Assembly: GCA_013286235.1 (NCBI GenBank) | Contig: JABDGE010000004.1 | Coordinates: 1 to 54,758 of the forward strand | Direction of reading: 5' to 3' | Source: Bacteroidota bacterium | GTDB lineage: Bacteria; Bacteroidota; Bacteroidia; Sphingobacteriales; Sphingobacteriaceae | DNA length: 54,758 nucleotides | Shown here: one piece after another, positions 1 through 9,436 of the stretch | How positions within the stretch are numbered: the stretch's first letter is position 1 | Layout: each line of letters begins with the position of its first letter | Notes under the pieces: model-generated | What the model was told of the DNA's origin: nothing | What the model saw: the letters and a program-made list of their open reading frames with translations, nothing else | Databases searched by the model: none | Position numbers and translations under genes: made by a program

Positions 1-2
1 TC

Positions 3-443
3 ATCAGGCTTAAAGAGCCGGCTGTACGAACATTCCTGTTAGGCTGCCTCTCAGCATTATTTGCCGGGTTTTACATCAATACGGTTTTTTACAACGAGAT
101 TGTACCCTATAAAGGGCAGATAGCGGCAGCGGAATGGGTGAACCGAAACCTGTCCGCCGCCACGCCGGTTTATGTGCTCAATGCCGAAAATAACATCTTC
201 CAGTTTTACTGCAAAAGGCCGGTGGATCTGATGCCAACGGCGCAGTTTAACACCATGGCAGCTGGCGATGCCCTTTTTTATATCAACCAGCGAACCATGG
301 ACGACCTTGTGCAAAGCCACGCCTCCATAAAACTGGTCCGGTCATTTGTGGATTACCCCAAAGAGAATCTCTCTCTTCAATTTATCGACAGATCAACAAG
401 GATAAAAGCGCTCGGCCAGGTTTATCTCATTACCAAAAATTAA
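3..443 (+). CDS. C-terminal part of a membrane glycosyltransferase (GT39/ArnT-like), partial
   Basis: The reading frame is open from the left edge, so the start lies outside the window; the GTG at 138 is internal. The visible 146 residues begin with one hydrophobic segment (about residues 8-24) and continue as a small soluble domain starting near IAAAEWVNRN. That layout, with a last membrane span then an extracytoplasmic tail that begins with an 'AxWVN' helix, is what I associate with dolichyl-phosphate-mannose or ArnT-type glycosyltransferases, which move a sugar from a lipid carrier on the outer face of the inner membrane. No catalytic residues are visible because the N-terminal part is missing. 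The gene converges on the next gene with a 7-bp gap. The family call is tentative; another polytopic membrane protein is possible. Confidence 0.5.
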   Translation: MRLKEPAVRTFLLGCLSALFAGFYINTVFYNEIVPYKGQIAAAEWVNRNLSAATPVYVLNAENNIFQFYCKRPVDLMPTAQFNTMAAGDALFYINQRTMDDLVQSHASIKLVRSFVDYPKENLSLQFIDRSTRIKALGQVYLITKN

Positions 444-450
444 ATGCCCT

Positions 451-2889
451 TTACTCCACGCGGTAACGAAAAACCTGCCTGCCAATATTCCCGTCTTTAT
501 CAATCCCCTCAATTATAATTTTGCAAGTTCCGGCGCCGTCAGCATTATAATATTCAAAGCTTGCATTGCCGTCCGCATCGGTTTTCAGTTCAGGTTTCCA
601 ATAAATCGTTGAACGTAAATCGGGCTGTTTATTTTGCAGCCCGGGATTATCATACTTAGGCGCATAAAATTCCCGCGCTTTATAGAATCCCGTGGGCGAG
701 ATCGGTAAAACACCTACAGCAGCTATGTCGTTTGCACTAAGGCCGCTTGCCTGCTTCGTGGTGATAATAAGTACACCACCGGCGCTGTTCATACCATAAA
801 TACCCGCGTTCGCGGATGTTAATACCTCGATAGTTTCTACAACACTTGTCGGGATCGCATTTATGTCAACGGGATTGGGTTGTATAACTCCGTCCACGAC
901 AACCAGCATAGGCGCCGGTTTATGCATCCCGGCAGTCATAAGCTCAGCCCGGAGATAAGGTATGGTTGAGAATCCGCGATGTACCGGTGTTACCCCATGT
1001 AATAAATATAATGATGTAGAGAGCTGGCCGCCTAACAAGTCTTTGCTATGCAGCACCTGATCAGCGTTTCCTGCACCTGCCAGACTTTGTGTATAGTATT
1101 GATCATCCGGTTTCCTTTCACGAATATTCACCTGTTTCAACATAATTCCCTTGCCGCTTAAATAATTCAACATTTCCTGCTGCTGAATTTTATCGTTGGC
1201 AACATAGCTGGCTAAGATCGAATCAGCAATTACCCTCCAGGACTGAAAGGTTCCCGGTTGCACCGGCGGCGCTACCCCTTTAACCCACTTAATCTTTGTG
1301 GAGTTTTTATTCTTTGCATTCACAGCGCTTAATACAAATTGCGCCGTATCTGTAAATACGAGGTTTGCAAAACGATAATTCCCTTTATCATCCGTAACAG
1401 CGCTCAAGAGGGAGCCGCCTTTAACAGGCAGCAGCGTGATCGTTCCGTTTACCACCGGCTTGTTAAACAGGTTGGTTACCTGTCCTGCAATGGTGATACC
1501 GTACTCAGGTATGAAGGTCGGGAAGCGCTTTGCGGTGTCGAGCACTTGCTTCCATTCAAATCTTCTGTAGCCCTGGGTAAGCAGCAGCACGTCGAGGTTC
1601 TTCGATGCACTCACGGATGTATCCGAAAAATAATATCCCGGTTGTTCCACATATCCTTTCAAGTCCGATGTCAGTAACAGGTTTGTCAGGATATTCCCGG
1701 CGTCCGGGCCGATATCCGGCGCTTTACTTTCGTCAACCACCGAAACGGAAAAATGCCCGGTTGCCGCTTCGCCTTTGCGGTTCAATGCTTTCAGTTTAAT
1801 GTTTACCTGTTCTCTTTTTGCATAATCAGTTTTATCAGTCGATAGGTTAAGGCTCAGGTGGTCGTAATTCTGAATAAAAAATAATCGCTCGCAAAGAGGT
1901 TCATTTTCCGGCGAAAACAAGGTTACCGTCGCAATACCTGTCCGCAGTTTTCTTTTTAATATATCCAGTTTGATCAACGGGCTGTCCAGTTTGCAGGTTA
2001 CCGAAGTGATCAATCCGCCGGACGTTATCACGAGGCTATAATTTTTACCCTTATTGTTGTTAAAATAAAGGCTGCTTGCCATTATTTTAATGGTCGCCTT
2101 TGGCAGCGAATCATTGTCGACGGTGAGCGAAATGCCTTCAGGTGCGGGTTTTGGCAGGTTTATTACTTGCTGCCTGCCGTCCGGGTAGCTGATTTTAGCA
2201 GAATAGGTTTTCCCTTCCGCAGGTGTGAGATAGAAATAACCCATTCCCAGGTGTTCCGATGCAAAAGTTGCGACTTGCGCACCCGTATCGTCCGTTATCA
2301 CTCCTCTAACCACAATACCCAACCCGTCCGCACCTACAGCCTTGACAGCGATTTTAGCAGGTAAATCCACAACCAAGCTCCCTCCTTCGGGAAAGAATTG
2401 AATATCCGGTTGCGCATTTTGCCCCTCTTGTTTTACAGTTGCTTCAGGCACCCTAACCGGCTTCAGTGCGCCTACCGGGATCGTTTTCTCGAAAAATCCA
2501 AAGTCGGCCTCATTGCGCATCCATTGCGTATATGCCCGCACCCGGTAGTTGCCCTGCGGGAGCGAATCCGGCAATGCAAAATCCCCCCAGGCTACGCCGG
2601 TGTCGAGCCGAAGTTGGATGGATTGATCGATGTGATTTTTTGTATTGACCAGGTCGACATGCAGTACGCCGCTCAGGTCGCTTAGCTTATGGTTCTCGCC
2701 TTTTGTTACGTAAGCTTTAAAATAAATGGTGTCTCCGGCCGCATAATAGGGTTTGTCAAACTGCAGGTAGGCTTTTTCAATGGGAAAGTTCTGGTAAAAA
2801 GCGGCAAGTTTTGCAGCAAGCCCGTTTTGAGCCATTGCGGCAGCGCACCAGCCAAAGGCTAAGAATAATATGAAAAGGCTTTTTTTCAT
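451..2889 (-). CDS. MG2-like surface protein with CarboxypepD_reg and TonB-plug modules, no barrel
   Basis: An 812-residue protein with a signal peptide ending AMAQ (about residue 21). An MG2-like domain follows (about 36-120; EKAYLQFDKPYY), then a conserved FFPEGG (about 166), a macroglobulin-like stretch containing SVSVVDESK, a CarboxypepD_reg-type beta-sandwich (about 463-525), a TonB-plug-like module (about 660-713; VVVDGV and GVLIITTK) and a beta-rich C-terminal domain (YWKPELKTDADG). There is no beta-barrel after the plug, so it cannot be a TonB transporter by itself. Export to the periplasm or outer membrane is likely; substrate unknown. It is a paralog of the next gene (same strand, 441-bp gap) and of the gene at 38302. 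I infer a structural or binding role at the cell surface, resembling thioester-less alpha-2-macroglobulin-like proteins; unproven. Confidence 0.8.
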   Translation of the reverse strand: MKKSLFILFLAFGWCAAAMAQNGLAAKLAAFYQNFPIEKAYLQFDKPYYAAGDTIYFKAYVTKGENHKLSDLSGVLHVDLVNTKNHIDQSIQLRLDTGVAWGDFALPDSLPQGNYRVRAYTQWMRNEADFGFFEKTIPVGALKPVRVPEATVKQEGQNAQPDIQFFPEGGSLVVDLPAKIAVKAVGADGLGIVVRGVITDDTGAQVATFASEHLGMGYFYLTPAEGKTYSAKISYPDGRQQVINLPKPAPEGISLTVDNDSLPKATIKIMASSLYFNNNKGKNYSLVITSGGLITSVTCKLDSPLIKLDILKRKLRTGIATVTLFSPENEPLCERLFFIQNYDHLSLNLSTDKTDYAKREQVNIKLKALNRKGEAATGHFSVSVVDESKAPDIGPDAGNILTNLLLTSDLKGYVEQPGYYFSDTSVSASKNLDVLLLTQGYRRFEWKQVLDTAKRFPTFIPEYGITIAGQVTNLFNKPVVNGTITLLPVKGGSLLSAVTDDKGNYRFANLVFTDTAQFVLSAVNAKNKNSTKIKWVKGVAPPVQPGTFQSWRVIADSILASYVANDKIQQQEMLNYLSGKGIMLKQVNIRERKPDDQYYTQSLAGAGNADQVLHSKDLLGGQLSTSLYLLHGVTPVHRGFSTIPYLRAELMTAGMHKPAPMLVVVDGVIQPNPVDINAIPTSVVETIEVLTSANAGIYGMNSAGGVLIITTKQASGLSANDIAAVGVLPISPTGFYKAREFYAPKYDNPGLQNKQPDLRSTIYWKPELKTDADGNASFEYYNADGAGTCKIIIEGIDKDGNIGRQVFRYRVE

Positions 2890-3330
2890 ATTTATATGTT
2901 GTTCCGGTTTAAGCCGCCATTGCCTGTTTGGACAGTATTGGCCTTAGGTACAATAATGCCCGTTTTTATGCAACGGTGCCGGAATGGTGGTTTAAAATTA
3001 ATATAATTCCCGATAGATCGGAAGGTAAATAACGAATCGTTCGGAAACGCACAAACTAACTCAGGATTTAGTCTAACGACTGGCTTGACGCTCTTTACAT
3101 CCCGATAGCTATCGGGGCACTACTCACTCTGAACCAAACCAATTCCACTGCTACTGCCTCTCACCACTCACCACTCACTCTGAACCTTCAACTATGTACT
3201 ATGAACCAATTCCACTGCCACTGCCACTGCTACTGCTACTGCCTCTCACCACTCACCACTCACTCTAAACCTTCAACCATGTACTATGAACCAATTCTAC
3301 TGCCAACCGCTCACTGTAAACTGCCAACCA
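2890..3330. repeat. Gene-free spacer with word-like repeat (two units)
   Basis: This 441-bp gap holds no credible gene. From about 3125 to 3345 it consists of repeated short words. A unit of about 70-95 bp (CCAATTCCACTG..., CTACTGCCTCTCACC, ACTCACTCTGAACCTTCAAC, ATGTACTATGAA) occurs twice, at about 3138-3204 and 3205-3292, with internal CACTGC and CACTCAC iterations. The array runs into the stop codon of the next gene (3331-3333). A perfect 16-bp palindrome lies just upstream at 3101-3116. Confidence 0.75.
3101..3116. repeat. 16-bp palindrome CCCGATAGCTATCGGG, copy 1
   Basis: Perfect palindrome, also present at 32389-32404. Both copies are followed within about 60 bp by CACTCACCACTCAC words, so palindrome and word array seem to travel together. 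A related imperfect form (CCGAT-AG-ATCGG) lies at about 3011-3022. Function unknown; a dispersed REP-like element is the simplest reading. Confidence 0.75.
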
Positions 3331-5790
3331 CTACTGCACCTTATACCTGAACACCTGCATACCGAGGTTGCCTTTGCTATCCATACCTTCTACCTCTACC
3401 CGGTAAGTGCCTTTTGCATCCGAATTGAAAAAGTTGAACGAGGCATTGCCGCCGGCGTCGGTGAGCAAGTCAGGCTGCCAATATATCGTCGTGCGCCGGT
3501 CGGGAAGGCTGCCTGCCGGTTTACCGGTATCATATTTAGGCGAATAAAACTCCCGGGCCTTGTAGAATCCATTAGGCTCAATGGAGAAAATGCCCGGCGA
3601 CATTTCCTGGCCTATCGGCTCGTTAGTCCTATAATCGTCTTTGGTGGTAATTATCATTACCCCTGCGCCCCCGCTTACGCCATAAATGGCTGCATTCGCC
3701 CCGCTCAAAATCTCTACTGCCTCAATCGAATTCGGGTTCAACAGGTCGACATTAACGCTGGTGCCCAGTTCAACGCCATCCTCTACCACCAGCATCGTCT
3801 CCGTGGCTGGCCCCGAACCCATAGCAACCTGAGATGATAGCAGGTAAGGTTCGCCAAAGGCAAACGATACCCCAGGCAATAGGCCGCTCAAACCAACAGA
3901 AAGCGATGGGGCGTTCTTCAACTTGTCGCTCAGTACTACAGCATCGGCATGTCCCGGTCCTAACAAACTTGAGGAACGGTATTTAGGTTTGCTATTGGAG
4001 GGTGTGGCTTTTTCATCATCTGCTAATAGCTTTTCCGACACACTATTGGCCACAAACGGCCCTTGCCCCTGGCTGTTCTGTAACGAAGCCAAAATATCCG
4101 CATTGCCATTATATTTTGCGTCGAAAGCATTGCCGGGCATTACCGGCGGCATACTGTTCGGCTCATCAAGCGTAAGCACACTTTTCCGGCCGGCTGCCGA
4201 CGTGGCTTTTAGAATAAACTTCGATCCACCCCAAAACGGCACATTCGAAAAAGTGAATCTTCCATGGCTATCGGTGGTTCCGGTAGCCGGCAAACCACCC
4301 GAAACAGGCACCAGGGTCAGCGCACTGTTGGCAACCGGGTCGCCCATTTTGTTTTTCAGGACGCCCGAAATATTCAAACCTCTTTCGGGGCTATAAGAAT
4401 TAGCCGAAGCAACTGGGCTGCCCATCAGCTCTTTCCACGAAAATCGCCGGTAGCCCTGGGCCATCATCAATATATCAAGGTCTGCCCGGGTTTGGTCGGT
4501 GATATTGGAAAAGTAATAGTTTGGTTTTTCAATATAACCCTTCACATCTGACGTTAGCAAGAGATAGGACAAAATGCTGTTTTCCGCGTTTTCGTCCACC
4601 AATAGCTTGCTTTCATCAATAACCGATACGGAAAATGACCCGATTACCGGTGCGCCGTCCTTGTCTTTTGCACTCACGTTCAACACGACGTTTTCCCGGG
4701 GGCTGAAGCTGGTTTTGTAGGGAGAGACCGACAGGTTAAGCAGATCCTTGTTTTGAATAAAGGCCAGGCGCTCATTGAGCGGCTCTCCTGTTGCCGACAA
4801 CAGTGTCACCCTGATAATTCCTGTAGGGAAGGCACTGGCAGCGAGGTTAAGCCCCAAAGCAGCGCTTTCCAGCTTTGGATTGTAGCGTTTTATGGAACCG
4901 GCGTAATAAACCAGCAGGTTCAGCTGTTGATTTTTGTTTTCGGTAAAATACTGGTGATTGGCCCTGATGGTAATGGCCACTTTGGATGGATCGATCGTGT
5001 TCACTGACAAAACAATTCCTTTTGCTTCGGCCGCAGGCAAGGGGATGCTGCTTTGCACACCGTTACTGAACGACACATTGGCTGTATACGTTTTTCCTTC
5101 CTCGGGAATAAACCGGAATATGCCCATGCCAAGATGCGATGAGTTTATACTGGCCACCTCCTTGTTCTCGTTATCAATCACTACACCTTTTACTTCCAGG
5201 CCCAAACCATTCGGCCCGATTGCCTTGAAGGCCACCCGTGAGGGGACATCGGTAACCATATTGCCGCCTTCGGGGAAGAACTGCATGTCAGGTTTTTGTG
5301 CCCGGGGAGTGTTGTCGGCTACGCGGTCAACCGCATTTGCTGAGCTAACCGAAACAAACTGATCAAAAAAATATGGGGTTTTATCATTCCGCATCCATTC
5401 TGTATAAGCCCTCACCCGGTAGCTGCCCTTTTGCAAGGTATCGGGCAAACCAAAATCGCCGGAGCCAGCGCCGCCGTTAAGAGGAAGCGCTATTGATTTT
5501 ATCAGCACGTTTTTAGGATCGATCAAATCGACATGCAAAATCCCGCTGAATGTAGTAGGCTGGTGTAACTCGCCCATTGTAACATAGGCTTTAAAATACA
5601 TCACCTCGCCGGCAACGTAACAGGCATACGGCCGGTCGAACTGCAGGTAAGCTTTCTCAGAAATATGATCGGTGAGGAGTGTTTTAAGATTTGAAAGCTC
5701 CGCTGTAACAGGGTCGGGGCTTTGCTGGCAGCGAGCGGCTGTTTTGCAAAATATCAGTAAAACGGCCGAAAGAACGATTATCTTTTTCAT
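3331..5790 (-). CDS. MG2-like surface protein with CarboxypepD_reg and TonB-plug modules, paralog 2
   Basis: An 819-residue paralog of the preceding gene with the same domain order: hydrophobic signal peptide, MG2-like domain (EKAYLQFDRPY), FFPEGG, a macroglobulin-like stretch with SVSVIDESK, a GYRRFSWKEL segment, a CarboxypepD_reg-like repeat (LNISGVLKNKMGDPVANSAL), a plug-like module (MLVVEDGVEL ... GVMIITTK) and a C-terminal domain containing TIYWQPDLLTDAGGNASF. It lacks a barrel. N-terminal and C-terminal blocks match paralog 1 more closely than the middle does, which suggests tandem duplication followed by divergence of the centre. The stop codon lies inside the word-repeat array. Role at the cell surface is inferred only. 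Confidence 0.8.
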   Translation of the reverse strand: MKKIIVLSAVLLIFCKTAARCQQSPDPVTAELSNLKTLLTDHISEKAYLQFDRPYACYVAGEVMYFKAYVTMGELHQPTTFSGILHVDLIDPKNVLIKSIALPLNGGAGSGDFGLPDTLQKGSYRVRAYTEWMRNDKTPYFFDQFVSVSSANAVDRVADNTPRAQKPDMQFFPEGGNMVTDVPSRVAFKAIGPNGLGLEVKGVVIDNENKEVASINSSHLGMGIFRFIPEEGKTYTANVSFSNGVQSSIPLPAAEAKGIVLSVNTIDPSKVAITIRANHQYFTENKNQQLNLLVYYAGSIKRYNPKLESAALGLNLAASAFPTGIIRVTLLSATGEPLNERLAFIQNKDLLNLSVSPYKTSFSPRENVVLNVSAKDKDGAPVIGSFSVSVIDESKLLVDENAENSILSYLLLTSDVKGYIEKPNYYFSNITDQTRADLDILMMAQGYRRFSWKELMGSPVASANSYSPERGLNISGVLKNKMGDPVANSALTLVPVSGGLPATGTTDSHGRFTFSNVPFWGGSKFILKATSAAGRKSVLTLDEPNSMPPVMPGNAFDAKYNGNADILASLQNSQGQGPFVANSVSEKLLADDEKATPSNSKPKYRSSSLLGPGHADAVVLSDKLKNAPSLSVGLSGLLPGVSFAFGEPYLLSSQVAMGSGPATETMLVVEDGVELGTSVNVDLLNPNSIEAVEILSGANAAIYGVSGGAGVMIITTKDDYRTNEPIGQEMSPGIFSIEPNGFYKAREFYSPKYDTGKPAGSLPDRRTTIYWQPDLLTDAGGNASFNFFNSDAKGTYRVEVEGMDSKGNLGMQVFRYKVQ

Positions 5791-6031
5791 AACATCATCA
5801 GGTTAGTATTCGCTTTGAAATATTATTTGCCTATAGTCGGATAAACTATTGCACAGTACTATCCTGCGCTAAAATATTTTAACAGGCTTTTTGAAGTGGC
5901 GGCCTGGTAAAACTAATGTTGGGGTAACTATAAGTAAAAGCGGTGATTTACAATGGCATGGCAAATTTAGCGGTATAGTTTTGTATTATTAAAATTTATT
6001 CGCGAATTGTTTATCAGGAATCTGCAACAGC

Positions 6032-7381
6032 TTATTCAAGCCCCGGCGATTCGGGAGCGGCATTTTGTATATGTTGACCATCATCATCACTGATTTTTGA
6101 AACCAGGAAAACGGTCACGCCTCCAAACAATGCAATTATGCCGAATGACACCCGCAAACCCGAAGTTTGGGCGATATACCCTACAAAGGGTGGCACCAAT
6201 ACAAAGCCCAGGTAACCAATAGTTGAAATGGATGCAAGCGCCGAAGAACTGCTCATGTTTTTCGACCTTCCGGCCAGGCTGAACACCATGGGCACCACGC
6301 AGGATACGCCAAAGCCTACCAGGATAAAGCCCAGCGCCGCGGTGATGGTATAAGGCAGAACAACCGCACCAAGCAAACCAAAAAAGATAAACAAACCGCT
6401 GAATTTTAAAACGGTTTTGATCCCCATCCTGGTTACGATCCTGTCGCCAAAGAAACGGCCGCCCGTCATGGCTACGAGATAGATAACAAATGCCGCCGTC
6501 GCAATTGTTCTATCGGGGTTTACCTGTTTTTGAAAATAGAGCGCGCTCCAGTCATACATGGTGTTTTCGCAGGCCATGCAGCAAAAACAGATCAATGAGA
6601 ATTTGAACAGGTGCGGGTCGAACAAGGCAAACACAAAGTAAAAGAGCACAGCCAGCACGATAGCCACCAGGAAACCGTACATGTAAGCCACAGGGACATG
6701 GAAGAACAGCAGCAGAAAAATAATTAAACCGGTAAGGCAAACCATCAACAATACCCGACCGAAATTACCCGGAAGCCTGAAACCGGCGCTTAGGCGTGCA
6801 ACCGGCTTTTGCGGCAGGGTATGGTTTATAAAATAAATGGTTAGCACGTCAAGGACGATGGCAACCCAAATAAATTGCCACCGTGGGGCAATGTTAAAAT
6901 AAACCATCACCAATCCAACGGCCGCCCCGGCAAAGCCAGCCATGCTCCATATGCCGTGGAAGGTGGCCATGATGGATTTTTTATAAAGCGCCTGTACAGC
7001 CACACCCTGGGTATTGATAGAAAGTGTCATCAGGTTACGGGCCATTCCGAAGAAAAACAAAACAGCGGCAAGCTGCCACAGGCTCTTGGTAAAACCGATC
7101 AATACCAAATCAATGCTTAAAAACAGGCAGCCAAACAGCATCACCGCCCGGCTGCTGTAATACATCAACAGCCGGTTGGTAACCGGCATCGTCAGCATCA
7201 GGCCGATAGGCAGCGCAAAAAGCACGGTACCCAGTTGGGCCTCGTTCAAATGCAGTTGCTGTTTGATGGTTGGGATGCGCGACGCCCAGGTGGAATACCC
7301 AAAGCCCGATATAAAAAAATAGATGGCAGCGCCAACCCGGTATTGCTGTGGGGTGCGGGTATGGGCGGCTTCGTCGTTCAC
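6032..7381 (-). CDS. MFS transporter, YbjJ-like
   Basis: A 449-residue polytopic membrane protein with about twelve hydrophobic segments in two halves. The N-terminal half begins YFFISGFGYSTWASRIPTIK, which resembles the YbjJ-type branch of the major facilitator superfamily. It is expected in the inner membrane as a secondary carrier; the substrate cannot be read from the sequence, although YbjJ/FucP-like relatives are often linked to sugars. The C-terminal 25 residues are hydrophilic. It stands alone on the minus strand, with 241 bp to the surface-protein gene on one side and 176 bp to the DoxX gene on the other; neither spacer shows a recognisable site. Confidence 0.85.
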   Translation of the reverse strand: MNDEAAHTRTPQQYRVGAAIYFFISGFGYSTWASRIPTIKQQLHLNEAQLGTVLFALPIGLMLTMPVTNRLLMYYSSRAVMLFGCLFLSIDLVLIGFTKSLWQLAAVLFFFGMARNLMTLSINTQGVAVQALYKKSIMATFHGIWSMAGFAGAAVGLVMVYFNIAPRWQFIWVAIVLDVLTIYFINHTLPQKPVARLSAGFRLPGNFGRVLLMVCLTGLIIFLLLFFHVPVAYMYGFLVAIVLAVLFYFVFALFDPHLFKFSLICFCCMACENTMYDWSALYFQKQVNPDRTIATAAFVIYLVAMTGGRFFGDRIVTRMGIKTVLKFSGLFIFFGLLGAVVLPYTITAALGFILVGFGVSCVVPMVFSLAGRSKNMSSSSALASISTIGYLGFVLVPPFVGYIAQTSGLRVSFGIIALFGGVTVFLVSKISDDDGQHIQNAAPESPGLE

Positions 7382-7557
7382 TGGTTTGAAACGACTAAAA
7401 TAGCGGTATCGACGCTATTTTGCTACAAATAGCGCTTTATTTTATTGCCCTTGTTTACGCGATCAATAGCCCGGGTGAAATTAGTTTTAAGCTGGGTAAC
7501 GCTCACAAGCGCCTTGGAACGGCACGCAAATCGTCCAAAAAGATTTAGAACTCCTCC

Positions 7558-8010
7558 CTAATCCCCCGACATATCGTCCCAGCTTGCCAGGTAGTTGTCC
7601 AGCGACCATGGCCCGGACCCGATCACGGCGAAAAGTACTAACATCGCCAGCGCCAATATCGAAGGCCAGACCAGCGTATTAATGGGTTCCACAAAAATAC
7701 TGGTCAGGAATATCGCCGCCAGTACAATTGGGATCTGGATAACGCAGGCCAGCCTGGTTTGGGTTCCCAGCAGGATCATGATGCCGCCGACAAGATGCGC
7801 GAATGTTACATAATACACCAGTACCATTAACACGATCGGCGTAAACTGTACAAAATGCTGGTTTTCGATAAGTGTTTGCAGGTAGGTGGTATTTTCCATA
7901 AAGGCCAGGCCTTTCAGAAACAAAAATACGCCTACGGCAATGCGGATAAGGTCAAGCGCTTTGGGATGATGCGCGTCGCCCCATTGCTCAATTTTATGAA
8001 CCATGTTCAT
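7558..8010 (-). CDS. DoxX family membrane protein
   Basis: A 150-residue protein with four hydrophobic segments. The first reads LDLIRIAVGVFLFLKGLAF, the second covers the region around YYVTFAHLVGGIMILLG, and the last ends near LFAVIGSGPWSLDN; this order and the AHLVGGIMILLG segment are typical of DoxX/DoxD-type proteins. The family is often tied to redox or sulfur metabolism but the role here is unknown. M3 is an alternative start. It is divergent from the propeller gene at 8323. Confidence 0.8.
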   Translation of the reverse strand: MNMVHKIEQWGDAHHPKALDLIRIAVGVFLFLKGLAFMENTTYLQTLIENQHFVQFTPIVLMVLVYYVTFAHLVGGIMILLGTQTRLACVIQIPIVLAAIFLTSIFVEPINTLVWPSILALAMLVLFAVIGSGPWSLDNYLASWDDMSGD

Positions 8011-8322
8011 TATAACCCCCTTGTTAAGAAATTTGGTTTATAAAAGGGCCCTAAGATTGCCCTATGCTTTCATAACTTAAAAGTAAAGAAAATGTTACAA
8101 TAAAACCAAATTTATTTATCGGGAAAATGCTGCGTTATCCACAAGCTATATCTCATGGAAATCGTTCTTTGAACAAATAAATCCCCCCCCTCAGCGTCCT
8201 CTGGTGCCTTCTCCGTTTCTCTGTGGTTAACCCGCCTTTTATATCTTGTTTTTGTTTGTCCAGGTATTGAAAAACAACATTTATCCAGAATTTATCTCTA
8301 CCTATACAAAAAATTCACTGCT
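8011..8322. repeat. Gene-free spacer with a CTCTGTGGTT-type word
   Basis: This 312-bp divergent spacer between DoxX and the propeller gene holds no gene. Around 8190-8230 there is one copy of a low-complexity CT-rich word ending in TTTCTCTGTGGTTAA. I remember similar 'CTCTGCGT...CTCTGTGGT' strings as dispersed intergenic repeats in Bacteroidota. Promoters for both flanking genes must lie here, but I cannot place them with confidence. Confidence 0.45.
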
Positions 8323-9351
8323 ATGAAACTTGTTATCAAATCCTTATGCCTTTTGTTTGTGGTAACCATTATATTACCCAAAAACCTTTCTGCTCAAACT
8401 ACAGGCTTTCACGTCCTCACCGATTTCCCTATCCATAGCACGGGAGGATGGGATTACATTACCGTGGATGGGTCGGCCAAACGGGTATATGCTTCGCATG
8501 GCATGCAGGTAAATATACTCGATGCCACTACCGGCGATTCGGTGAGCTATATTCCCGATACCAAAGGCGTGCATGGCATTGCTCTTTGCCACGACTATAA
8601 TAAAGGCTATACCAGCAATGGGAGGGCAAACAACATTACCGTATTCGATCTAACTACCTATAAGATATTGAAGCAGGTAGACGCAGGCACTAACCCGGAT
8701 GCTATTTTTTATGACGATTTTTCGAAAAAAGTGTATGCCTTTAACGGCCGCAGCCAGAATGCTACCGTTATTGACGCAGCGACCGACCAGGTTGTAGCGA
8801 CCATTCCACTGGGCGGCAAACCCGAAACAGGGGTGTCCGACGGAAAGGGCAAAGTATTTGTCAATATTGAAGATACCGGCGAGGAAGTTGAGATAGACGC
8901 CACCACTTACCAGGTAATTAACCGCTGGAAATTGACCGGCGGCGAAGAACCGTCTGGCCTGGCCATTGACCGCCAAACCGGGCGCCTGTTTATTGGCTGC
9001 GGCGGCAACCATGTGATGATCGTACTGGATGACAGCAACGGAGCAATTTTAGGGACCTTCCCAATCGGCCGCTGCGACGGCATGGCTTTCGACCCGGGCT
9101 TAAAGCTGGCCTACAGCTCCAATGGCGAGGGTACTATTACCGTAGTGCGCGAGGTAAATGCAGGCAAATTTGAGCTGGTTGAAAACATCACTACAGAAGC
9201 CGGTGCAAGAACTATCGGAATTGATACGGTGACACACAAATTATACCTGCCAACCGCGCAGTTAAAACCGGTTGCAGCAACTACCGATAATCCAAATCCA
9301 CGGCCACAGCAGGTGCCCGGAACATTCCATGTTGTTGTTGTAGGAAAATAA
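8323..9351 (+). CDS. YncE-type secreted beta-propeller protein
   Basis: A 342-residue protein with a signal peptide (cleavage near LSAQT, about residue 25) followed by repeated blades of the YVTN/YncE kind. Typical blade strings are KVYAFNGRSQNATVIDAAT and RLFIGCGGNHVMIVLDD, each a strand pair plus a VID/IDxxT turn, giving about six or seven blades that fill the whole mature protein. Such proteins sit in the periplasm and are thought to bind ligands or partners rather than catalyse reactions. It is followed after 85 bp by an outer-membrane barrel gene on the same strand, so the two may be co-expressed. No metal or active-site residues can be assigned. Confidence 0.85.
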   Translation: MKLVIKSLCLLFVVTIILPKNLSAQTTGFHVLTDFPIHSTGGWDYITVDGSAKRVYASHGMQVNILDATTGDSVSYIPDTKGVHGIALCHDYNKGYTSNGRANNITVFDLTTYKILKQVDAGTNPDAIFYDDFSKKVYAFNGRSQNATVIDAATDQVVATIPLGGKPETGVSDGKGKVFVNIEDTGEEVEIDATTYQVINRWKLTGGEEPSGLAIDRQTGRLFIGCGGNHVMIVLDDSNGAILGTFPIGRCDGMAFDPGLKLAYSSNGEGTITVVREVNAGKFELVENITTEAGARTIGIDTVTHKLYLPTAQLKPVAATTDNPNPRPQQVPGTFHVVVVGK

Positions 9352-9403
9352 AAAAACATTAAAGAAACTTTAGGGGTGGGTCTTAAGAATCCCGGATTAA
9401 ATG

Positions 9404-9411
9404 TATATTTG
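9404..9411 (+). promoter_or_regulatory. Possible Bacteroidota -7 box TATATTTG
   Basis: TATATTTG matches the Bacteroidota -7 consensus TAnnTTTG and sits 25 bp before the ATG at 9437. No TTTG is present at the expected -33 distance, so this is only a weak candidate promoter for the barrel protein. Confidence 0.3.
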
Positions 9412-9436
9412 AGACGGGATATCTTAACCTTGTCAT

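Noticed and set aside
3286..3837. Plus-strand frame of 183 residues
   Set aside because: It lies opposite the MG2/plug gene, whose frame has clear domains; the plus frame starts in word repeats.
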